A stretch of 64,000 nt of DNA, from the NCBI GenBank assembly GCA_964398775.1, contig CAYNND010000001.1, positions 62,001 through 126,000 of the forward strand. Reading direction: 5' to 3'. The translations under genes were made by a program, and so were the position numbers. This DNA is from CAYNND01 sp964398775. Its GTDB lineage: Bacteria; Patescibacteriota; Minisyncoccia; Phycocordibacterales; UBA2100. Of this stretch, positions 8,383-16,607 are shown in pieces. Numbering within the stretch: position 1 is the stretch's first letter; each line of letters opens with the position of its first letter. The notes under the pieces are model-generated. The model had not been told where the DNA came from. It saw only the letters and a list, made by a program, of their open reading frames with translations, and made no database searches.

Positions 8383-9018
8383 ATGGAAAACAATATCCAG
8401 AGTGCATTTGCGTGGCGATACGCCACAAAGAAGTTTATCCAAGGCAAGCAGGTTCCAAAAGAAACGCTTGAGGCAATCATCGAAGCAGGCCGCATGGCAC
8501 CAACTGCCTATGGCCTCCAGCCATTTCGTATTATCCACGTACAGACTCCTGCGCAACGTGAAGCAGTGAAGGCCGTCTCCTTTAATCAAGCACAGGTGAC
8601 TGATGCTGGTGACTTCTTTGTTATCGCACGACGCACTGACATCGACGCAGCATTTGTCGACGAGTACATCGCACGCATCTCAGCAGTGCGCGGCGTACCG
8701 GTCGAAAACCTCAAAGGATTTGCAGACATGATGAAGGGTGACATCGTCGGACGTGACGAAGTCGGGCGCGCAATGTGGGCAGGACGTCAGGCATATATCG
8801 CGCTCGGTGCGATGATAGAGACTGCGGCACTCCTCCACGTCGACGGCTGTCCGATGGAAGGCTTCATGCCTGACAAGGTGGATGAAATCCTCGGACTCAA
8901 GGCGCAGAACCTTGCAAGTCTCGGATACTTTGCAGTCGGCTACCGTGACGAGACTGATGAAGTCGCAAACTACAAGAAAGTGCGTGTAGCTCGTGAACAT
9001 ATCGTTATAGAAAAGTAA
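8383..9018 (+). CDS. Nitroreductase-family FMN oxidoreductase
   Basis: A 211-aa cytoplasmic FMN-dependent NAD(P)H oxidoreductase of the nitroreductase family (NfsB-like). The N-terminal FMN-phosphate motif is visible as RYATKKF, then GRMAPTAYGLQPFRI, and the C-terminal GCPMEGFMPDKVDEILGL and ASLGYFAVGYR blocks follow family order and length. CATAAT ends 8 nt before ATG, consistent with a leaderless mRNA, and a terminator follows. The physiological substrate cannot be inferred. Confidence 0.93.
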   Translation: MENNIQSAFAWRYATKKFIQGKQVPKETLEAIIEAGRMAPTAYGLQPFRIIHVQTPAQREAVKAVSFNQAQVTDAGDFFVIARRTDIDAAFVDEYIARISAVRGVPVENLKGFADMMKGDIVGRDEVGRAMWAGRQAYIALGAMIETAALLHVDGCPMEGFMPDKVDEILGLKAQNLASLGYFAVGYRDETDEVANYKKVRVAREHIVIEK

Positions 9019-9035
9019 GTATCTACTCTGTACAC

Positions 9036-9059
9036 AAAAGCCGCTTGGAGCGGCTTTTT
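9036..9059 (+). terminator. Rho-independent terminator after the nitroreductase gene
   Basis: The stem AAAAGCCGCT (9036-9045) pairs with AGCGGCTTTT (9049-9058) around a 3-nt loop, with a T-rich 3' side. Confidence 0.9.
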
Positions 9060-9095
9060 GTTTGCAAAAAAGTTGAAAATACCTAGTATAGCGGC

Positions 9096-9632
9096 ATGGA
9101 ACGAAACATCTTAACAACATTGGGCCACCTCCTCTTTAAAATGCGCTTTCTTATGTCCGCGTTCTACGTCGGACTTGTGGTCATACTGATAGCCACCTTG
9201 TACAAGTTTACCTTCGAGGTCGTCTACGTACTCAACAAAGTACTCTTCACAGATATTGAAAAAATCGACCTCATCATCAAGGTGCTTGAGCTCGTGGATA
9301 TGACGATGGTGGCGCAGCTCATCTGGGTTGTGGCGCTCGCTGGCTTCTCACTCTTTGTGACAGATGAATACTTCAAAGACAAGCAGGTATCAAAGCCGGA
9401 CTGGCTCGAGCACGTCAACACTTACAGCCTGAAGCTCAAGCTCGCTTTCGCGATGATTTCCATCTCAGGAGTACACGCACTCAAGACATACCTCAGTGCT
9501 GGTGATATGGACGTTGTCGTCCTCACTGTTGCGGTGCATGTGATGTTCGTCATTGCAGCGATTGGTATCGCCTACTCAGAGCACATCGCGACACAGAGTC
9601 ACAAGACGCACGACGACATGCACAACGACTAG
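9096..9632 (+). CDS. yqhA: UPF0114 / YqhA-family membrane protein
   Basis: A 178-aa inner-membrane protein of the UPF0114 (YqhA) family with about four helices (~20-40, ~75-95, ~120-140, ~148-165). Family blocks include SAFYVGLVVILIATLYKF and LELVDMTMVAQLIWVVALAG. Function unknown. TATAGC lies just upstream of the ATG. Its 3' end overlaps the convergent MgtC gene by 4 bp, so the two share a terminus. Confidence 0.9.
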   Translation: MERNILTTLGHLLFKMRFLMSAFYVGLVVILIATLYKFTFEVVYVLNKVLFTDIEKIDLIIKVLELVDMTMVAQLIWVVALAGFSLFVTDEYFKDKQVSKPDWLEHVNTYSLKLKLAFAMISISGVHALKTYLSAGDMDVVVLTVAVHVMFVIAAIGIAYSEHIATQSHKTHDDMHND

Positions 9633-10111
9633 TCATCACTCGACGCAGCCGCTGGAAGATCACTTTTGTCTATCTTTGAAACATCGAGCTGTCTCTGTGG
9701 GTGCTTGTGAATGTGCGGGATGCGTGGCAACAGGACGGAGGTAATCGCAGCGATAACTGCGATTGCATGAAAGCCGAAACCAATCGCCATACCGATAGCA
9801 CCTGCAAACCAGATACTTGCTGCGGTCGTGAGGTTCTTCACTGTTGCTCCGTCTTTCAAGATGATGCCTGCTCCGAGGAATCCGATACCAGAGACTATCT
9901 GTGCTGCGATACGTGACTTAGATGCCGGGTCAACGACACCAGAGAGGAACGTAAAGAGCATCGCACCGACGATGACAAAGGTGTGTGTGCTAATACCCGC
10001 ATCCTTCCCGCGTGACTCACGCTCAGCACCAATACCAAAGCCCAGTATGACTGCAATAACGATATTTATAATAAAATCTATCTCGCGCGCTGTAATCAAT
10101 CCTTCAAACAT
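9629..10111 (-). CDS. MgtC/SapB-family membrane protein
   Basis: A 160-aa membrane protein with the MgtC/SapB core: ILGFGIGAERESRGKDAGISTHTFVIVGAML, with the conserved ERxxxGK region, and SGIGFLGAGIILKDG, spread over about four helices. It lacks the C-terminal ACT-like domain of Salmonella MgtC and ends in a short hydrophilic tail. The family is linked to Mg homeostasis and ATP synthase regulation. ATG 10111 is chosen because the nine codons upstream in frame are hydrophilic and absent from the family. Confidence 0.9.
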   Translation of the reverse strand: MFEGLITAREIDFIINIVIAVILGFGIGAERESRGKDAGISTHTFVIVGAMLFTFLSGVVDPASKSRIAAQIVSGIGFLGAGIILKDGATVKNLTTAASIWFAGAIGMAIGFGFHAIAVIAAITSVLLPRIPHIHKHPQRQLDVSKIDKSDLPAAASSDD

Positions 10112-10175
10112 CTGCGTATCATAGTTTTTTCCATACAAAATTCAAGCGCAGCGGCATGCGTGGTATCATCACGCC

Positions 10176-10490
10176 ATGGAAGGATTTAAACCACCTGAAG
10201 CAAATAACGATAACGAACAACTGATTGTCGGGGATTGGGTAACGGTGACTAACGAGCGCGATGCGCGATTTGTTAAAGAATATCTGAAAGCTGAGCCTCC
10301 ATACGTCATCGCTCGCATTGGGCCGAGATCAGTCTCTCTCATCGCACTCAAAGATCGACAGACAATCACAGGGAAAGAGCCAGCGATTGAACATACCGTA
10401 GCTAACATGTCAGGCACTGATACGCCAAGCTATGGCGTATCATCAATGCACCTCAAAAAGTTTGACCGGTTGGGAATTGTGCGAGAGTAA
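10176..10490 (+). CDS. Small hypothetical protein, possibly beta-rich
   Basis: A 104-aa soluble protein with no recognised family. VGDWVTVTNERDARFVKEY and PPYVIARIGPRSVSLIAL suggest a small beta-barrel like those in KOW/SH3 proteins, but this is only an impression. TATCAT ends 6 nt before the ATG, supporting real leaderless expression. Confidence 0.6.
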   Translation: MEGFKPPEANNDNEQLIVGDWVTVTNERDARFVKEYLKAEPPYVIARIGPRSVSLIALKDRQTITGKEPAIEHTVANMSGTDTPSYGVSSMHLKKFDRLGIVRE

Positions 10491-10820
10491 CTATTTCAAC
10501 TCCTCGCAGGCCTTGCCGTCTTTGTCAGCATCAAGTCGGTGCGGGTCAGATGTAGGACCACCCTCGCGGATGAAAAAGTCCTGTGCCTCGCGCTGTGTGC
10601 GAAAGTCCTTACAGTCCTTATCGACAAATCCTCCGACAAACTTCTTCGGCGCCGCTTTAGCCGGGGCTCGTACTGGAGCCTTCTTTGGCGTGTGGCAGTG
10701 ATACTCCCCTGTCTTTTTATTCGTATGACACCCCTTTGCATCCGTCCCACCTGAGTGGGCAAACGTGACGACTGGAAGCACAACCAAAAAGCATATTGCA
10801 GCTATGACGGAGCGGTTCAT
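10491..10820 (-). CDS. Secreted YHYH-like and excalibur-domain protein
   Basis: A 109-aa exported protein. The signal peptide (residues 1-21, ending TFA) is followed by HSGGTDAKGCHTNKKTGEYHCH, a His/Cys-rich YHYH-like motif, an Ala/Pro/Lys-rich linker, and an excalibur domain (~67-109) with the calcium loop DADKDGKACEEL and a preceding Cys (DKDCKDF) for the family disulfide. This architecture is frequent in surface proteins. Its stop abuts the convergent gene. Confidence 0.88.
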   Translation of the reverse strand: MNRSVIAAICFLVVLPVVTFAHSGGTDAKGCHTNKKTGEYHCHTPKKAPVRAPAKAAPKKFVGGFVDKDCKDFRTQREAQDFFIREGGPTSDPHRLDADKDGKACEELK

Positions 10821-10873
10821 AGGTCCACCCTACACCTGTAGAGAGTTGCGTGCAAATACTGAGAAGATTTTTA

Positions 10874-11290
10874 CTACTTAGCTTTTTCTTGCATCTTTTT
10901 CAGGTCCTGCCATGAGTAGCGAACAACATTACCGGTAGCATTTACGGAGAAAACATGCATTAGTAGTTTTTTTGAAACTTGCCAAGGCAGTCGTCGCAAA
11001 GCAATTTTTGCTGATTTTTCAGGAAGTCCGATGCCATAATAATAGCGTGTAGTTCCTCCAGACTTCATGCGTGAAATAATTTGTCCAAGCGAATAAATAA
11101 ATGATACTTCACTTGAACTTTTTCCCTTTCCTTGTCCTTTGCACTCAATCAAAAAGTAGCGTGAATAACGATTGTGCCGAACTTTTATGTCAACTCCCCT
11201 CTCTCTGAGTGCGCCAAACTGCAAATTAGTACCCCATTCATTTCTTGAGAGGAATTTTATGATTGATTTTTTTACAAATTCTTCAGGCAT
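10874..11290 (-). CDS. Small PD-(D/E)XK nuclease-like protein at the end of the hsd operon
   Basis: A 138-aa soluble protein with a core like the restriction-endonuclease fold: FGALRERGVDIKVRH-x5-YFLIECKG, giving D and E-x-K about 15 residues apart. It starts at ATG 11290, 12 nt after the hsdR stop (GTG 11308 is an overlapping alternative), so it is the last gene of the hsd operon. It could be an accessory nuclease or a regulator. Function is not established from sequence. Confidence 0.65.
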   Translation of the reverse strand: MPEEFVKKSIIKFLSRNEWGTNLQFGALRERGVDIKVRHNRYSRYFLIECKGQGKGKSSSEVSFIYSLGQIISRMKSGGTTRYYYGIGLPEKSAKIALRRLPWQVSKKLLMHVFSVNATGNVVRYSWQDLKKMQEKAK

Positions 11291-11301
11291 ATGTATTCTA
11301 A

Positions 11302-14109
11302 TTACCACTCAAAAATGTCTACAATATCAACAATTGCTCCCTTAATTCGGTCAATGATGCCCTGTCGCTTCAAGACGCTTGGTTGTTCGTTCTCAGGCAA
11401 GAGTGCGATAATGTCGTCCCCGAGCGGAGTACGTTGTGTGTAGATATACTCACCAATAAGCGTTTGGAATGATTCAAGGTCGATATGCTCATCTTCCGCA
11501 ACCTTGCGGAGAGCATTTGAACGCTCACTTTCCCAGAACTTTTCAAACACAGTTTCAACATCCTCGGAGCGTGCAATACTCGGCAAGCTTTCCTTTATGA
11601 ATTTCTCAACAAGCTCTTTCTTCTTGCGGAGCTGGATATCACGGTCAAAGATTTTGAGAATGTCATCGGCTTTCTTTTGACGGAGTGAATCTGAAGTAAC
11701 GTCTTTAAGTCCCACAATCAGCTTAATGATGTAGTCGAAATTAACAATGTCAGTCGCTACTAGCTCCAGCTCGAAGTCGATTTGGTCTAGTACTGATTCT
11801 AGCTCCTTGCTATCTTTGTTCTTTCGCTCCTCATAAACATCAAGGTACTTGCTCTGGTAGTCGTAGAATTCTTGTTCGGTGATGCCGAGGTCAGCAAAAT
11901 CAAACTCAGCGAATGTTTCAAGTGATGCCTTGATGCGGAGTAGGTCACGGAAGCTCTGTACGAATGATGCTTTCTCTTCCTCACTTTGTATGAGGTCTAC
12001 ATCACCAACGTTTGGCACTTCCTCTTTGAGTTCAGTCAGTTTGTCTTCAAACTCTACTTTCTGCATTGCGTAGGGTTTCTTGAACACTACTTCTTTCGCA
12101 TTCTCGTCACCAAACAAAGCAAGCGCCTTGTCGGTGTTCTTTTTGAGGTTACGGAACGTAACAATGTTGCCGTGTGGCTTGTCGGAATTAAGTAGGCGGT
12201 TAGTGCGTGAGTACGCTTGAATCAAGCCGTGGTAGCGGAGATTCTTATCTACATAGAGTGTATTGAGGCGTGGGCTATCAAAACCAGTAAGGAACATATT
12301 TACTACTAACACCAAATCAACTTCCTTATCTTTTATTCGTTTCTGCAAGTTTTTGTAGTAGTCGTAAAAAGTATCTGTAGAAAAGTTGGTACCAAATTGC
12401 TCGTTGTAGTCTTTAATGCATCGCTCCAAAAAGTCACGTGAATGCTCGTTCACAGGAGCGTCAGTCTCAGCCATCACATCGAAGTCGAGCATATCGGAAC
12501 TCTCGTCCTCGTTGGCTTGATAGGTAAAAATAGTGGCGATGGTAAAGTCTTCGGGCTTCTTAGCTTTAAAGAGGTTGTAGTATTTCTTTAAGACTTCAAT
12601 AGTTGGAGTAGCGAAGATGGCGTTAAACTTTCCGTTCTTTGTCTTTCGCTTCCAGTCGTGAAGAACATAATCAGTAATCTTTTCCAAGCGGTCATTGGAT
12701 TCTAAAATCTCTTTTGTGTTGATACCTTCAACTTCCATATCGGCAAAGATGTCCGCATCAAGCGTATCTTGCTCCTTTTGGGTGTACTTGCCGACATACT
12801 CCACCGCAAAGCCAAGTACGTTGTTATCAGCTATCGCATTCGTGATGATGTACTTGTGTAGACACTCCTCAAACACATCAATCGTAGTTACTCCACCCAC
12901 GTTGTTTTCCGCAAAGATAGGCGTACCCGTAAAGCCAAAAAGTTGAGCTTTGGTAAAGAAGTTTTTAATGCGTGCGTGCGTTTGTCCAAACTGACTGCGG
13001 TGACATTCATCAAAGATGATAATTATTTTCTCATTCGCTAACTCCTCGAATTGCTTTAGGTAGCCTTCACGTCCAATAGCAATGTCGAGCTTTTGAATAG
13101 TTGTCACAATGAGCTTGCGAGTAGGGTCTTTGAGTTGGTCTACGAGCGTCTTTGTGCGGTCAGTACCGTCTACTGAGCCAGCAGAAAACGAGTTGAATTC
13201 TTTTGTGGTTTGAATGTCCAAGTCTTTACGGTCAACCACAAACAGCACTTTCTTTACCTCTGGGATATTAGAGAGTATCTGACTAGCTTTAAAAGAAGTG
13301 AGTGTCTTACCCGAACCAGTCGTGTGCCAAATGTACCCATTCTTATTTGATTCTTTTACTCGATTCACAATACGGCGTACTGCAAAGTATTGATATGGTC
13401 GAAGAATAAGCGGAATGCGAAGGGATTCAGCCAGTACGATATACTCGGCAATCATCTGCGATACTGCACACTTTTCAAGGAAAACAGATGCGAAGTCTTC
13501 AAGTCGAGTTATCTTTTGGTTGTTGTCGTCAGTCCAGTAGAAAGTCTGCTCAAAAGACTGTTTTGGATTGTTGGCAAAGTATTTAGTATTTACTCCATTT
13601 GAAATAACAAAAATCTGGATGTATTCAAAGAGACTGCCAGCGTATGAATGCTTATGGTATCGCTGGACTTGATTAAAGGCTTCTTTAAGCTCCATTCCTC
13701 GGCGCTTCAACTCTACTTGAGCAAGGGGCAATCCATTTACCAAGAGTGTCACGTCATAGCGATTTTTGTATGTACCGACTTGCGTGATTTGCTGCGCCAC
13801 CTGGTACTCATTTTTACACCACTGTGTTGTGTTAAAAAAACGAACATAGAACGCGCTCTCGTCATCTCGCTTCAGTGCATAGCGATCACGAAGCGCCTTC
13901 GCTTTGTCGAACCGATCACCTTTGTTGAGATGGTTGAGAATCTGCGAAAACTCAGTGTCTGAAAAAGTAGTTTCGTTGAATTTCTGGAGCTGCGCACGGA
14001 GGTTTGCAACCATCGCCTCTGTGTCAGGTATAACAACAGCCTCAAATCCAAGCCCCTGTAGTTGCTTTATGAGCGCATTCTCGAGTTCTTGTTCTGATTG
14101 ATGAGTCAT
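11302..14109 (-). CDS. hsdR: Type I restriction enzyme subunit R (HsdR)
   Basis: A 935-aa motor and nuclease subunit of a type I R-M complex. Residues ~110-160 hold the PD-(D/E)XK nuclease (YDVTLLVNGLPLAQVELKRRG). The superfamily-2 translocase follows, with Walker A HTTGSGKTL (~265), DEAD-like IIIFDECHRSQFG (~370), motif III FGFTGTP and motif VI-type QAYSRTNR. The C-terminal ~250 residues are helical, as in EcoR124-type HsdR. Length and order are normal and no frameshift is visible. It follows the fic gene by 2 bp. Confidence 0.96.
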   Translation of the reverse strand: MTHQSEQELENALIKQLQGLGFEAVVIPDTEAMVANLRAQLQKFNETTFSDTEFSQILNHLNKGDRFDKAKALRDRYALKRDDESAFYVRFFNTTQWCKNEYQVAQQITQVGTYKNRYDVTLLVNGLPLAQVELKRRGMELKEAFNQVQRYHKHSYAGSLFEYIQIFVISNGVNTKYFANNPKQSFEQTFYWTDDNNQKITRLEDFASVFLEKCAVSQMIAEYIVLAESLRIPLILRPYQYFAVRRIVNRVKESNKNGYIWHTTGSGKTLTSFKASQILSNIPEVKKVLFVVDRKDLDIQTTKEFNSFSAGSVDGTDRTKTLVDQLKDPTRKLIVTTIQKLDIAIGREGYLKQFEELANEKIIIIFDECHRSQFGQTHARIKNFFTKAQLFGFTGTPIFAENNVGGVTTIDVFEECLHKYIITNAIADNNVLGFAVEYVGKYTQKEQDTLDADIFADMEVEGINTKEILESNDRLEKITDYVLHDWKRKTKNGKFNAIFATPTIEVLKKYYNLFKAKKPEDFTIATIFTYQANEDESSDMLDFDVMAETDAPVNEHSRDFLERCIKDYNEQFGTNFSTDTFYDYYKNLQKRIKDKEVDLVLVVNMFLTGFDSPRLNTLYVDKNLRYHGLIQAYSRTNRLLNSDKPHGNIVTFRNLKKNTDKALALFGDENAKEVVFKKPYAMQKVEFEDKLTELKEEVPNVGDVDLIQSEEEKASFVQSFRDLLRIKASLETFAEFDFADLGITEQEFYDYQSKYLDVYEERKNKDSKELESVLDQIDFELELVATDIVNFDYIIKLIVGLKDVTSDSLRQKKADDILKIFDRDIQLRKKKELVEKFIKESLPSIARSEDVETVFEKFWESERSNALRKVAEDEHIDLESFQTLIGEYIYTQRTPLGDDIIALLPENEQPSVLKRQGIIDRIKGAIVDIVDIFEW

Positions 14110-14111
14110 AT

Positions 14112-15320
14112 CTATTTTTTATTGAGAGACTCAGGCACAAACCCATGCTCGATGAGAAGTTGTGTCAGTTCACGAAAGAGATAGTTTGCAAAGAAAGAAA
14201 TTGTATAGATACGCGCTCCTTTTTGTATCGGCTTAAGCATCTTCTTACCTACCAACTTTGCAATAATTCTTGATCGCTGCACAGAGCTCTCTTCTGAAAG
14301 CAGCTTACCGATATCATTCGCTTTTATAGTCATACTCGGTGAGCTAGCCACAACATACTTTAGTAACGTATGTTCAACAGGCGTGATGTATTTATTCTCC
14401 AGGGAGCGAGCAAGCATAGGGAGCAAAATAGTATCTGCAAGATATTTCCTGTCTAGCAACTTATCAATCTTTGCAATTTCTCTTGCAAGACCTTTGAGCA
14501 CATAGAGGCACCATTCAAGCATTGCTTCCTCGGTCCCCGTATCAGCTTTCGCGAGCATATCATAGTAGACATTTCTATCATCACAAAAGATTGCAGTTGG
14601 ATTGAGGATACGCCCAGATTTTACACTAAAACCTTGTTGTAATAGTTGCGCATAGGTGAGCATGCGCACAGTACGACCGTTTCCATTATCAAATGGATGA
14701 ATTACAGAAAAACGATGGTGTGCAATGGCAATTACGAGCAGATGGAATTGAGTTGGGTATTTATCATTTATGAAACTAAATAATTCTTCGGATTCCGCAG
14801 CGATGAGCGTCGCGGGTACTGTTTTTAATTGCGAATTTTTTACACTTACATGCTCTTCACGATACGAGCCAGCAGAGGCAGAGCCTTCACCTCCATCTTT
14901 TGGCAACGTTAGACCATTTACTATTATCTTGTGTAGCTCAGAGATTATGACCCTTGTGATCGGTGTGCCGACTTTTACATTAGCTTCAAGGAAATCTATG
15001 GCATCTTCTACGTTCGCAATTTCTCTCATGGATTCGTCTGAATCTGGCGATTTTCCTGCGATAACCTTTTCAGCATATTCGGAGATTGTCGTTCGATTGC
15101 CCTCTATTCGGTTTGATCCCAAACTTTCAAGTATTTGAAATATTTCTTTTACCTGAAAGAATACATGGGGAGGCACAGTTCCACTCAGTTTCTTTTCTCT
15201 CAATTTTTCTAACTCAACAATGACTGTGTTTAACTCACTGTCAAACGATGGTTTTGGTATTTTCGCAAGGTTTTTCTCAGTTGTCATAAGTATATTATCT
15301 TCAAAATCGAAGTATAACAT
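14112..15320 (-). CDS. Fic-family adenylyltransferase inside the hsd operon
   Basis: A 402-aa Fic protein. The N-terminal segment has the inhibitory-helix motif SNRIEG ([S/T]xxxE[G/N], ~75), which identifies a class with built-in autoinhibition. The catalytic motif is intact: HPFDNGNGRTVR (~225), where the His, Asp, second Asn and last Arg serve AMP transfer. A winged-helix-like C-terminal region follows. It lies between hsdS and hsdR, 2 bp from hsdR. Fic genes are known passengers of type I R-M loci. ATG 15287 is an alternative start. Confidence 0.92.
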   Translation of the reverse strand: MLYFDFEDNILMTTEKNLAKIPKPSFDSELNTVIVELEKLREKKLSGTVPPHVFFQVKEIFQILESLGSNRIEGNRTTISEYAEKVIAGKSPDSDESMREIANVEDAIDFLEANVKVGTPITRVIISELHKIIVNGLTLPKDGGEGSASAGSYREEHVSVKNSQLKTVPATLIAAESEELFSFINDKYPTQFHLLVIAIAHHRFSVIHPFDNGNGRTVRMLTYAQLLQQGFSVKSGRILNPTAIFCDDRNVYYDMLAKADTGTEEAMLEWCLYVLKGLAREIAKIDKLLDRKYLADTILLPMLARSLENKYITPVEHTLLKYVVASSPSMTIKANDIGKLLSEESSVQRSRIIAKLVGKKMLKPIQKGARIYTISFFANYLFRELTQLLIEHGFVPESLNKK

Positions 15321-15411
15321 TTAACATCGGGTAAGCAAATATGGCTTTATATATGTGTTTTATGCATTTGTCTCAAAAACATTATTTAACATTTTGAGAA
15401 AAGTACATTTA

Positions 15412-16605
15412 TCACACAAACATTTTTTGTAGCAGTCCTTTTTTCCACATCTCCGCCGTCTTAACTTGTAGATCCTTATGCTCTATGAGGTAGTCAATTG
15501 ACTGCAAGAACTCTCGAATTAACATTTGTTCTTCCACTGTTACTGGTACAGTTACGACAATCTCCTTAAAGTGTGTGTATTTTAGATTCCACGTATCTGA
15601 TACGAGACCTTGTGAGTAACGGTAAAAATCAAAAATCGTTCGAGGAAGTTTAAAAAAATAACCGAAGAAATCTGAATCGACATTCTTCGGGGTAACTACC
15701 GTATATGCAGGACTGACTATGCCTTCATGTCTTGAAACTCCTGCTGCTCCTTGCCACATTCGCATGGTGTTGTAAGCGATATCTCCTACACGGACAATTT
15801 TATAATTCGATTTATCTTCGCTGGAACTATCTTTTTTTACCGAGCTATCATATCGGGTCACTCCATTTTTAAGAGTTACTGAGAGCAGTTCATAATCACC
15901 GTCAGTCGCTCTTTCTGCTCTTTCTTTCAATAAATCTCCCAATTTGCAGCTTTTCCATGCAGGGAAATTTTTACCATTCTCATCCTTAAAACGTACTTCT
16001 CGCGAGAAAATTTTTTGCATCACTCCTCGTTTATATTCTTCGAGTTTGATCTTTTGAGCTTTGAGGTTTTCAATTAATTTATCAACGTCTTGCAAGAAAA
16101 TTGATATTCTATTTTGCTCGTCACGATTTGGATATGAGGTTAGAATTGAAGAGACTACACTCCACTCTGCTCTTGGCATCTTAGAACCTATAGTAATTTG
16201 ACTCTGATATGCAAATCTATTTCCTTGAATGAAGTAGAAGAGAAATGCAGCCTCAACTGTTTTTGGTTTAATTACCCAAATTTCTGTTGTTGCAATACCG
16301 TCAAAGTCGGTCAGAATATACTTCCTCAGATTTGGACGAAGTTTTCCAAAAAGTATTTGATTTTTGTGGAATACATTTTTAATACTTTTTAGACTTTTCG
16401 AGTCAATCATATCTAGTAATCTGCCAGTATTTTTTTCAATATTCTCCAATTCGATGCATTTTTCGTATGTATTTGATATTTGAGGATTGTATTTTTCATT
16501 TGAAAGCATAGCGATTTTACCAAAGTCATCGGCATTCCATTCATTTGTAAACTCTGGAAAACGCAATTCAGGAACATTCTTCTGTTGTGTAGAAGACTTT
16601 TTCAT
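15412..16605 (-). CDS. hsdS: Type I restriction enzyme specificity subunit (HsdS)
   Basis: A 397-aa specificity subunit with two target-recognition domains separated by helical spacers. The first half (PELRFPEFTNEW to KLEEYKRGVMQKIFS) and second half (FPAWKSCKLGDLLKERAER to KTAEMWKKGLLQKMFV) repeat the same layout, each ending in LQKMF/MQKIF. ATG 16605 comes 2 nt after the hsdM stop, indicating coupling. Stop is TGA. It is AT-richer than the housekeeping genes around it, as is common for hsdS. Confidence 0.95.
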   Translation of the reverse strand: MKKSSTQQKNVPELRFPEFTNEWNADDFGKIAMLSNEKYNPQISNTYEKCIELENIEKNTGRLLDMIDSKSLKSIKNVFHKNQILFGKLRPNLRKYILTDFDGIATTEIWVIKPKTVEAAFLFYFIQGNRFAYQSQITIGSKMPRAEWSVVSSILTSYPNRDEQNRISIFLQDVDKLIENLKAQKIKLEEYKRGVMQKIFSREVRFKDENGKNFPAWKSCKLGDLLKERAERATDGDYELLSVTLKNGVTRYDSSVKKDSSSEDKSNYKIVRVGDIAYNTMRMWQGAAGVSRHEGIVSPAYTVVTPKNVDSDFFGYFFKLPRTIFDFYRYSQGLVSDTWNLKYTHFKEIVVTVPVTVEEQMLIREFLQSIDYLIEHKDLQVKTAEMWKKGLLQKMFV

Positions 16606-16607
16606 AG